The position numbers were made by a program, and so were the translations under genes. 64,000 bases of DNA from Anisus vortex. Taxonomy: Eukaryota; Mollusca; Gastropoda; Planorbidae. Within the stretch, counting starts at the first letter, position 1. Each line of letters begins with the position of its first letter. Where the stretch lies: positions 37,625,118-37,689,117 of the forward strand of contig OX421498.1 of the NCBI GenBank assembly GCA_949126835.1, written 5' to 3'. Below are positions 46,901 through 58,900 of the stretch, one piece after another. The notes beneath the pieces were generated by a model. That model was not told where the DNA came from. It was given only the letters and a program-made list of their open reading frames with translations, and ran no database searches.

Positions 46901-49900
46901 ACTGTCAAATCTACTAGCTGCATTGACACAGTCACATCTACTAGCTACATTGACACTGTCACATCTATTAGCTGCATTGACACTGTCACATCTATTATCT
47001 GCATTGACACAGTCACATCTACTAGCTGCATTGACACTGTCACATCTACTAGCTCCATTGACACTGTCACATCTACTAGCTGCATTGACACTGTCACATC
47101 TACTAGCTGCATTGACACTGTCACATCTACTAGCTGCATTGACACTGTCACATCTACTAGCTGCATTGACACTGTCACATCTACTAGCTACATTGACACT
47201 GTCACATCTACTAGCTGCATTGACACTGTCACGTCTATTAGCTGCATTGACACAGTCACATCTACTAGCTGCATTGACACTGTCACATCTACTAACTGCT
47301 TTGACACAGTCACATCTACTAGCTGCATTGACACTGTCACATCTACTAGCTGTATTGACACTCACATCTTTTGGCTGCATTGACACTCACATCTTTTAGC
47401 TGCATTGACACTGTCACATCTATTAGCTGCATTGACACTGTCACATCTATTATCTGCATTGACACAGTCACATCTACTAGCTGCATTGACACTGTCACAT
47501 CTATTATCTTTATTAACAATGTCGTATCTATTAGCTGCATTGACATGTTTGGCGTGCACACACACTCCTTTAAATTTTTTGTAAACTAAAAGTAATACAA
47601 TATCAAGTAGCTTTTCAGTACACTATTTGACCCAATAATGAAATCCGAGCATAAATATGAACCCAACATAATTTTTCTCACTGACCACACTGTGTACCAT
47701 TTCTTCAAGGATACAGGCTAATAAAAGACTGATACTGATTAGAAAATGAACAACATTAAAAGCTGACTAATAAGATCAAGGTTGTTCTGTGATTTTATAT
47801 GACTTTGGGCTAGTGTTTTTGCTGTTGTTCTTTGGCTAAAATTTTGTTTATTGAATTAATATGATTCATTAATAAAATGTCAACATAATACTACAAAAAA
47901 AGAACAAACTGTTAAAAATGAAATACTTTTCTTTATAAGAAAACAAAATGAATTGTAAATTAAATTGATTGCTACCTTACATAACTGTAAAATTATGTAT
48001 CAAAAAAATTACATTAGCTGATTAAACCCAAATCATGCATATTCATTACTGAAAACTTCTAATTGGATTATTTGAATATATTTTAGACTTCATCCCAAAT
48101 CCATCTGATTGGATTACAATATGCTTGGTTTCCTTTTGATTATCAGTAAGCAGCTGTTTTAGTCCTATATGTCTATCTTATCTAGCATATTGGTTTTGTA
48201 CCTGCTTTACTATTTCCTTATAAATGAATAACCAATCAATGGCGGTTTGACTCCTGTATTCCCATCTCTCTAAAGGTGGTTTCTATTTTACCAAGCATTG
48301 TGCCTACATGGTTCTAAAGCCACTACAACGGATTTGTCCACTTCATGCAATAACCTTCTTCACATTCATACATCTTCCATTACTGCATTTTTTACACTGC
48401 TACTCTTTTTTTCTTCCAGGGCAACAGTTGTTTGTGTAGTTTTGTAAGTTTATTTTTGAAAGTTTTCTTTTATTGAATGTCTTGTAAATAGTTCCAACCT
48501 AACTTTTTTTTTCTTTCATGTTCGTTTGCAGGTTGCTGGACAAGTTGTTGGTGGTGTGTCCAAATGTTGACTACTGTGAAGAGGTGCTGACCAGGTGCGA
48601 GCTGGAAGCTCATTTACTTCACAGGTAAGTTGATGGCGTTAACTAGCTAGAGTCCATGTGTTGATTTGTCGAGCAGTACAGGCTTTCCACTGGCATGATA
48701 ACAGTGTCTTCCATCTGTGAGTAAATGTATTCTTAAGCTTAAATCTCCCATAATCTCTGGATGTATCTTGTTAAAGCTTTGCCTGAATCTCATACATTCA
48801 TAGGCTTTCAAGATAAAATAGCTATTCTCATAGAATCATTGGCCAAAGCTCATAATATGATAACCATATTTGCATAAATTAGTGAGTAAATCCCATGGAA
48901 TCAGCAGGTGAACCTCATTGAATATACAAGTACCCAACAAGGAAATCATTGACTAGTTCTGCAAATCTGAGACTCTGCTAGTTGAACTATGAATTATTAT
49001 TGTGTGAATATAATTTAGAATTATGGGTAATGATATCACCCACTGTATTATTTCCTGTTGTTTTTTTTTATTTGTGCATCTGATTCTTTTTGAGTTGAAT
49101 ATTTGTGTCTCTAGGTGTCGTGGGGCTGTGACCCGGTGCATCAAGTTCAGTTTGGGTTGCTCATTTCAAGGACCAAGGAGTGCCTTGCAGTCCCATCTAT
49201 GGGAGTGTCCTTACAGAGATCAGAATGCAGGTAAAGAAATGTAGAAATACTCAATTCATCTTGACTTTTGAGTTGTTTTTTTGCTGTTTCATTGGCACAA
49301 TTATTTAATTCTACTACCACAATTAAGTTTGCCATCCACTTGAGGGGGGACCTTAAAGACCTCACTCGACCATCTTCAATGGCCAAAGTATATTTTGTCA
49401 AGAGGATGCAGTGCCTTTTCAACCTGGGACACAGTTACCATTTGTGTTACATCTTGTGCAACAAGTCCCACTAGACAAAAGAATCACCATTATCTTCTTA
49501 GTCTCAAAAGATGATCAGAATTTGTGCACCCTTGGGGTTGATTTACACCAGCCCTGCAGTGTTGGCTGTGACTTCTGGGTTCTTACTTGTGAGAGAAAGA
49601 CCTTGTTGCAGCTCTGACACGTGAGACAATATAATACCATTACAGTTAGACACGTTTGGATCCTTGCTAAGCTACTGAGGTACTGATGCTTCTGATGATA
49701 CTGATGGTGCTCAAATGTTACTATGTGATAAAAATATGGTACAGTGTAAAAAAAAAGGTTCCAAACAGTGTCAAACACCCGCCCCGACAGCACACTAAAT
49801 TGGCTTAGTTCTCTGCCAATATTTAAATCTTGGACAAATGTGGGGCCAATATTGGGGTCATGAAGGGTCTCTACTAACTTTTGTGTTGTCGTCATATGGA

Positions 49901-52900
49901 AATGAAATACACAAATGTCTACATATTTTTTTTTTTAAATGTTTTTTTTCTCTCCTTGTTAGGTAAAAATCCTGTGACAGAAGGAGAGGTGTCTACTATA
50001 GAGGTACAGAGAAAAGAAGGAGAGAATCTTGGTATCGCTGTTGTAGGAGGATGTGACACACCCCTGGTGAGGACACAATTAGTTTCAACTGCGTTTGTCC
50101 ATATAGTTTTTTTCAATTTTGTTCATTTCACCCTGGTAAAAAGAATAATTTGATGAATATGGACATTTTTGGATTCATTAAATCTGTTTTTTTAGTTGGC
50201 ATTAAAATAGTGTTGACATAAGTGCTAATTTTATACACTATTGCACTGTATTACAATGTAGGCAAAAAAAAAACCTTGTATAAAAAATAAATAAATACCG
50301 TAAAATCTCGAGTATAAGCCACACCTGTGTATAAGCTGCAGGTATACTTTGGAAGGTGAAAAGCAATTAAAGTTCATGTGAAGGAGCCGCAATAAAAAAA
50401 AATATTTTGTGTAATTTCTTGATCCATATTTTTATTTTTTACTGTTGCTGATTGTGAATTTGATTTATTTGTTGTACGGAAGATCAAATAACAGCTATGT
50501 AATATATATTATTATACTTCATTTTATAGCCTGAAAGCCCAGGATCCAAATAAGAAAGAACGTCTGCAATATTTTAAATTAAGAATACAAAAGAATGGGA
50601 ATTTCCGTTAGTCTCAATGTTACTGATGCTATTACAAAATAAATTACCGTCGCTTTGGACTAAACTACAGCTAATAAGCAGAGAAACACATACTATTTAT
50701 AAAGTTGATCTTTTTAATACAAATAAGTTCATAAAACTTACAAATAAAAGTGAATATGCTGTGTTTTGTTATTTTTTTCTGTTCTTTAATAAAAAAAAAA
50801 CACAATAATTTTGCACCCAGTAAGTCATTAGGCCTAGACGTAAATTACAAACAGGCAAAATAGGTCATGAATAAGAAACGTTTGGGAAACACTTATCTAT
50901 ATATAAAATGTCTGAATGACTGTTATTTATTTCCGCAAAAAAAGAACTTAAAAAGAAAATACATGAAGGCAAAAAACAGTATAAACAAAAAATTGAAGGT
51001 TTCTTTCGTGTGAACAATTCAAAAGCATGTTGGGATGGCCTAAAGAAAATCACGGGCTATGTACCCAAGCGTAACACTCTGAGTGTGAATGAAGATATTA
51101 ATACTTTTATCAACCTACTAAATAATTTTTACTGCCGTTTTGACTTTTATGGTTTTAGATCTATTCACCAAGACATAATGTCATCTTTTAAAAATTTAAA
51201 TTTAACTCTAGATGAATGTCAAGAAGGTTTCAGTGTAGATGTTGTGACGTCACTGTTTAAACAAGTAAATATATCCAAAGCGTCAGGACCAGACAGAATA
51301 AGTGGGCAACTAGTAAAGCTTTGTGCGGAACAGCTGCCCTTTATTTTTTGCTACATTTTTAATCAATCTTGGGAAAACCATACTATTCCTATTATCTGGA
51401 AAACCTCAGAGATTGTGCCCGTACCAAAGAAAGAAAAAGTCCTTTGCAACAATGACCTAAGTCCTGTCGCTTTAACATCTATTATCATGAAATGTTTTGA
51501 GAAAATAATTCTCAGACGTATAATAAATAAGGTGCACAAAAGCCTTGATCCCTACCAATTTGCCTACAAAAAAGGCAGAAGTGCTGAGGATGCTATAGTA
51601 TTAATGTTAGATAGACTGTACTACCATCTGGATACGCCGAAGAATTACGCTCAAATACTCTTCGTTGACTTTTCATCTGCCTTCAATACCATCCAACCAC
51701 ACCTTATGATACAGAAACTATCTGCTTTAAATGATCCAAGCCTGGATCATGCAATTTCTGATAAACCGCCCTCAATTTGTCAGAGTAGAGGGATGTACCT
51801 CACAAATAAGAGAAATAAGCACTGGAGCGCCTCAAGGGTGTGTCCTCTCTCCCGTTCTATACACAATTTACACCAATGACATTCAAAGTTCGGCAATCGA
51901 TACAGTATCTGTAATCAAATACGCCGATGATACAGCCATTGTCGGCCTTGTTTCCAGTGACGACAGTCTCTATCACAGGACGACCTCAGATTTCTACAAA
52001 TGGTGCAGAGAGAACTACCTGATATTGAACATCACAAAAACGAAAGAAATGATTGTAGACTTCCGGAAGGAGAAACACAAGCTGGCTGATTTGCACATAA
52101 ACAACCAAATAATAGATCAAGTCTCGCAATATAAATATCTTGGCGTCACAATTACTGACAAACTGACTTGGTCTGACCACTGCCAAAGCCTTTGTAAGAA
52201 AATGCACCAACGACTTTTCTGTCTTAATAAACTAAAAATATTTCACATAGAGAAAACCATTATAAATCTATTTTACTCGGCGACTATTGGTAGCATCATA
52301 ACCTTTGCAATCACCTGCTGGTATGGTAATACCACCACATTGAACAAGCACCGAATAGACCGCCTAATAAACAAAGCCTCTCGTACTACACAGACAGAAT
52401 TACCATCTCTTGCGGATATTTTCAGTTCAAGGTGCCTGTCTATGATTGATAAAATCCTCCAAGATCATGCACACCCGCTTCATGATAGTTTCATAATATC
52501 TAGTCGAAGTGGTCGGCTTCTTTCAATAAGGGCAAGAACAGAGAGATTTAGGAACTCTTTTGTTCCACTGTCAGTGAGACTCTTTTAAAAGAATCACCTT
52601 TCAGCCAGGAAATACAATGGCTCCATAGCTGACTCCTAAATAATAGGCCTACTTTTTTCTTGTATGATAAATGGTATGATAGTGTGCGTGAATGTCTATT
52701 GTGTTTAAGTACAAATGATTCTTTAATATTGTTTTAGGTATGCTGAAAGACGGAATTTATGTAATCAAGTCAATTTTCCATTCATTTGGATCAATAAAGC
52801 AATCTTATCTTATCTTATCTTATTTTGTTGAATTAAATTATTAAAATAAAACACATTGTTGCAAATAGATTTATTGAAACATTCGATAACGACATTTAAA

Positions 52901-55900
52901 GATTTGTTTTCATTATTTACGAGTCTAGTCTTACAGTACTGCTTACGTCAATTTCAGTTGATATCCAAACCTAGGAAAAAAACAACTATTTTTTTTTTAA
53001 ACGTGTACAAGCCCTCCCCTTTATTGGACCAAAATGTTTGGTGAAAAAAGTGTGTCTCACACGCGAGATTTTACAATTTAAAAATGAAATTTGAGGATAA
53101 GTTATTCTTTCACCAAAATGTATTTCGTAATTTGCAACTCATTTATTTTTTACATAATTGACAAATGACAAAATGCTACTTGTATTCTTCTACATTACAT
53201 GGTTCAAGTTGTTTGCTATTAAATCTGTTATGCATACAGCTAAAACCAATTCAAACCTTTCATTTCCAGGTATGCACTGTTATACAAGAAGTCTTCGCAG
53301 ATGGTGCTGTCTCTCATGATGGTCGCCTCATGGCCGGGGACCAAATACTTGAAGTGGGTGTTTTTTTTTCTTGTTTTTTTTTGTTATTTTCTCTTTTTTT
53401 TAAAATCTTAACTTGAAGCTTTTAATATGAATGAGTTTGTTAATTTAGGCAGGTTTTTATTTAGCACTACAACTATTTATAGCGCTCGGAATAGCTGACA
53501 GGGTTGTGTTGTTGTTTTTGTTTGTCTAGTCCAGGCCATCGTTCTGCAAGTGACGTTGACAATAAACAGAATTGATCAATTCCTCAATGTTTTGAATTAG
53601 ACAGGACTTTGTTTTCATGTATAAAGATCAGCCGTACTATGGTAGACCAAAACTGTTCCCCTTACCCATTGCAAGTAGTTAAGAAGATTACTTTTTTTTT
53701 TTTACTTCCACAGGTTAATGGTGAAGATCTGACTCAAGCCACACATCACCAAGCAGTGGCTATCCTGGCTCAGTTTTTCCCAGTGTGTAGACTGACATTG
53801 TACAGGGAAAGGGCTGAAGAGAGCAGACCTATAGAGAAAGAAGGTACTTAAAAAAACCTTTTTACCAGTGTATCTAATATATATATATATTTTTTTTTTT
53901 TTATATAGAAAATCTTTTTTTTTAATTTGACCCTGTGTACAGAATTTTTAAAAAGGTGAAGTTTATTTGAAATAATACATTTGTTTATTAGCATGATATA
54001 CTTTTGGCAAAATCTTATTATTTTGTTTTACACTTTAAAAAAAAATAGAAATATTGAAGATAACTTTGAACAAGATGAAAGGGAGACAACTGGGAATCAA
54101 GTTAGTTGGGAAAAGGTGAGTTACTTAAAAAAAAAAAATTAACAATGAAGTATAACAGAAGAAAGTAATTAAAAGATACTCATTAGATAATATAATTGAA
54201 AAAAATAATTATTTTAGCTACAATATAAACAATGTAAAATAAGCCAATAACTAAAAGCTAATTTTATCATGTCCAGAGTTTGCAATTGTCCAGTTATCTT
54301 TAATAACCAAATCTACTTCATTATGGAACCATTTTTTGTGTTGTGAAAAAGTGAATGTATTTTTTATATTTGAACAGAAATGGCCCGGGAGTGTACATCC
54401 TAACTTTGGTAAGTATTCTTTTATTTTCATAATGAAATATTGTACAATTGTCAAGTCTATTTCCTTTTTTCAAATTACTGTAAGTATTGTTTACACTCGC
54501 GTATTTTAACCAAATTTTTCCATAACACATTCGGGGTGTGATCTATTCACTCGACATTGTAAAAAGGTTAAAAAAAACATGTACTACTCTGTTTTAAATT
54601 GCAACTATCACTTGCATTGGTGATTGGCAATGATAGTGAAATGATTGGCAGTGCGAGTTTAAAAATACCAAACAAAGGGTGTAAAAAATAATTGCGTCAC
54701 CATCGCTCTCTGGGGTCAGGGTTTCAAAAGTTTTAATTAAAGCAATTAAAAATGTTATCAGCAATGAAGCATACCTAGATTTGCAACGAGCAGTGACCAT
54801 GGTTGTCTGCCAGTAGAGGCAATGCACGGCTGCTGTATATATTTTATGGTTAGAAAGGTTAGTGTAACTTATACGATTATAATGTGACATATATGCAGTC
54901 AACTACAAAATATCACTTGGATAGTCCTCAACTAATGGTGCAATCTTTCCACTAGTGCAACTCACATGCGGGTATATACAATATATGTTTAATATTTAGT
55001 ATCTTGTTACATTGATGTATTTTTTTTTTATTCAATAGATACCAGGGTCGTTGGCAGCTTGTGACGGCAGGCTCAAAATGGACGATCGAGTCCTGGAGAT
55101 CAATGGTCAGGATGTGTCCTATGGGACGCAGGAGCAGGCGGCCTCTGTAATCATGTCAAGCCCCAACCGGGTGCAGTTTGTCATCGCCCGGCGCTCCAGG
55201 CCGCAGACCCCTGATATCATCAGGTCAGCCGCCGAGCACAGTAAATACGCAGTTTTTTCGGATGACTTTGAGAAACCAATATCTCCGCTCACCTACACCT
55301 GCAAAGAGAAAATAGTCACCATTAACAAGGTCAGTTTTATGTGTACCTTTATTTGTTTCCAAGTTTCCAAGTATGTATGTGGCAAAGTGGTCTAAGAGCA
55401 GCATGCTCAGATTGCCTCATCCAGGACCTCAGGTTTAAACCCTGGTGAAGGCAAGGAGTTTTATCCAGGGTTTGGAAGGGTGTTCCTGATTCTACCCAGC
55501 TCAAATGTGTACCTGACTAAAATTGGGAAAAAGTAAAGGCGGCTAGGGATTGTGCTGGCCGCACTATCCCCTTGTATGCAGTGGCCACAGAAACTCACTT
55601 CCCTTGCCCCACGAACTACTGTGGTCTGAAAGGGAAACAGTACATTTATGTAAAAATTTTATAAATATAAAAAATTGCCTCCAATTTCTTTTTTCACCTT
55701 TTTAATGAAATCTGTAACAAAACATTTAAATTAAGGGTTATAAATGACATAGGGTGACTTTTAGGTTTATTTTTCTCCACTACAGTCTGGCAATTTTATT
55801 CATGGAACTAATCGTGCCATCTTAAACTGTGAACACAACATTCTTTAACCTTTTTAATAAGTAAATGTATTTACATAGTAGTATTTCAATATCAAACACA

Positions 55901-58900
55901 CTTTCGTCACACAATCGACCTAAGACAATATCATTTCTGGCAATCAAGCTCCCTACTAAACTTCTTCCTTCTCGTCCAAGAGTCTAGCTTAATCTGTTTT
56001 GTTATTTATGCATCACCAAGTAGCGTCCCTTGAAAAACCTACGTCATAATTCCTCCTTCTACAAATGTGCAATCTGTGGTGCACCAATATCTCTCTCTCT
56101 CAATATATATGTATCGACACGTTACAAATGCCAATAATAGCCTCTGAAAATTGTTTTTTTAATTGTTGTAAAGAATGAAATAGTTAAAGAAATCTTGTGT
56201 TTTTTCTCTCCAGGATCCATCAGAGACTCTGGGAATCAGCATTGCTGGAGGTGTGTCTAGTCATCGTGGAGACACCCCAGTTTACATTACAAATATAAAC
56301 CCAGACGGCTGTGTGGGACGCACGAACGTTTTAAAGGTGGAACCTTTTTTTCACTCTACAAATATTTTTTTAACATTTTTCCTTTTCAAATAGAATTTCA
56401 CTCTCATCGCTAGCCCACTGTTTCTCTTTGGCTAATACATCTGCCACTGCAAATCACACCAAGAGCGCACTGAAAATGCTAATTTAATAGCATGGATAGA
56501 AGCGCTATAAAAAATGCCCATTCTTGTCTTCTTATCTTAGTCTAGTTAATGGAATAGCTAAATTTAAATGTAGAGACACCCTAAGCTTAAAAAATGTGTG
56601 AGTCCTCCTCTTCTCCCCTCACAACCCCCCTAATTCACAATTACTAGAGGACAGATTGGAATTGTCAATTGCAACAGTACAAAAAAAACAACTACAAAAA
56701 TGTTATTAAAATGTTGAATATAATTTTGCCTGCAAGCCATACATGAGTTTGGAATGAGCTCTTAAACAATAACATGAGAACAAATGTAAAAAAATTAGTA
56801 GAATAGAGATTTCGTAGAATGTAAACTGGAATAAAACAATGTATACTATTTTATTTTTACCTTTAAATCGGGAAATTATACACTTTGGCTGGAGGCCCCC
56901 ATTTGGTTCTTAGCCTCTACACTTAAGCCTAGTTTAAATAGGAAGCATAGAAAAATGACAGTGTCAATAAAAAATTGTATTAGCCTTACTTTAGTTAATC
57001 GTACTGTTTAATATTATTTAGCTACTATCACTGTTTTTAACTATGGGACACAGTGGCCGAGCGGCAGCGCATTCGACTGGCGTTGTGAAGGTTCTGGGTT
57101 AGAATCCCTGTAAGGCTAGGGTTGGAGGGTGTCCCTGAGTCTACCGGGTTGGAGGGTGTCCCTGAGTCTACCGGGTTGGTGGGTGTCCCTGACTCTAGCC
57201 AGCTCTGATGGGTACCTGAAATTAGTTTGGGTAAAGTAAAGGCGGCTGGGCATTGTGCTGGCCACACATCCCTTAATATGCAGTGGCCCACAGAAACTGG
57301 TGAACACTGCTTCACCGGCCCTATGATCTATTTGATCTGTAGGGTACTTTACTGTTTTTAACTGGTGGATGATGGTTGATTTGTATCTTGTCTTCAGAAA
57401 GGGGATGTCCTTGTATCCATAAACTCAACAAGTCTTCTGAACCTGACGCACCTGGAAAGCGTGAAGCAAATTAGGCAGAACTCAGAGGTCAAGGTGCTGA
57501 CCCTGAGGGTCATTGACTGCAGGGAAACCTCACAAGGGGAACACAACTTCACACCTTCCTGGATCTACTGGCTCCAAATGCCACAGTGAGTCACTCTTGG
57601 TCACTTTGTGGTCAATTGGTTTTCTATTTGTTTCATAATCTCAGCTTTGGCTACACCATTTGCTGTAACAATTGGCTCAACTAGCTGACCTATCAACAGA
57701 TAGTTCCAATGCAAAACTTGTGTTTCATATAACTAAATTAGCAGGATCAGCTGTAGAAACAGCACACAATAAATCTTACAATTTGCACCCACAATATAAT
57801 TAAAACAACAGACTATAAGGTCATACACAAAACTCTGGAAATCCTTAAAGAAAATCTAAGGGAATTCATTCTTGCTTAATTGTAGGCAAATTCTTTTATA
57901 GTTGCCGTTATCATTTGTGTATTGATTGTAAATTATATGTAGCTGCATAATTAGGCGTTTAAAAAACTTTTTTACAATTAAGAAATGAAGCAGCATATAT
58001 GCAATAATTAAAAAAAATATTTCCTGGGAAACTAAAGTAATTGTAGGTCTACTTAGCTTTTGTCCAGGTCTGTCAAACAGCATAGGAGTCTATAGTAAAT
58101 AAACAAAGATACATATAAATATACTAGGAAATATAAAATATATATTTATGATAAAAACTTGGCTAGGCTACATAAATTAATTAGCATGATGTTGTTTTGA
58201 CCAAACCGTTTCTTCAACTACAATTCACACCAGGATGCTACGCATGGTGAAGACGATCACACTGCTCAGGTCTCCTACTGGAAGTTTGGGTTTCTCCATA
58301 GTCGGTGGTGTTGACTGTAGTCATGGCAACCTACCAATTTTTGTCAAGTCTGTTGTCCCCGACACCCCAGCAGCCAAAGATGGCCGCCTCAAGTAAGTAA
58401 AACTGGAATGTTGTTAAAAAGAAAAAAAAGCAAAATCCAATTATTAACTTTAACTTGGTCATTCAAAAGTTGACACAATAATATATATTTTTATAATGAT
58501 CCAATACTCTAATGTTAAATGTGTTGATGTTCTGTGTTGTGTCTTAAAGAGAGATATTAAACAATTTTCAGTTTTGTTGGAAGGAAATCATTCAAATATG
58601 CCGTCCCATGATTTTTTTTGGGGTTCTGGGAAGAATGAAGATAAGGAGATTGATTGTAGCTCACGGCACAATCACAGACAACACCAAACCAAATGTAAAG
58701 CTATAATTAATGCAAGTCCTCGGCGCATCTTTCTAATGTACAGACTGGAAAAACAAACACTAGGTTTTCCACACTGGTGCTGAATGCTCCGAACAGACAA
58801 ACAGACACATAGATGTGTCTGGGATTTTATTCATACTAAGGCTTATAAACATTATTTTCATTTGTGCTACATGTGAAATCCACTGATCTATATTACTATT

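Larger units (their letters stand above)
25231..48531 (+). other. LNX: LNX intron 2 (23.3 kb)
   Basis: Separates the RING exon from the zinc-finger/PDZ exons and holds most of the tandem repeats and transposons listed separately. Vertebrate LNX1 makes a RING-less isoform from an internal start; an intron this long in the same place could host a similar promoter, but no exon for it was identified. Confidence 0.9.

Noticed and set aside
46418..47399. Two overlapping open frames of over 300 codons, one per strand
   Set aside because: Both arise from a 27-bp tandem repeat (period divisible by three). Units vary without codon-position preference and the region lies deep in LNX intron 2.
49147..49895. 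Extra coding frames in LNX intron 4
   Set aside because: Exons 4 and 5 join in phase and the intronic frames show no LNX similarity, so an additional constitutive exon is not supported.
50290..50400. Possible inverted-repeat element starting TACCGTAAAATCTCGAGTAT
   Set aside because: It resembles the end of a common animal MITE, but no matching opposite end or duplication was found nearby.
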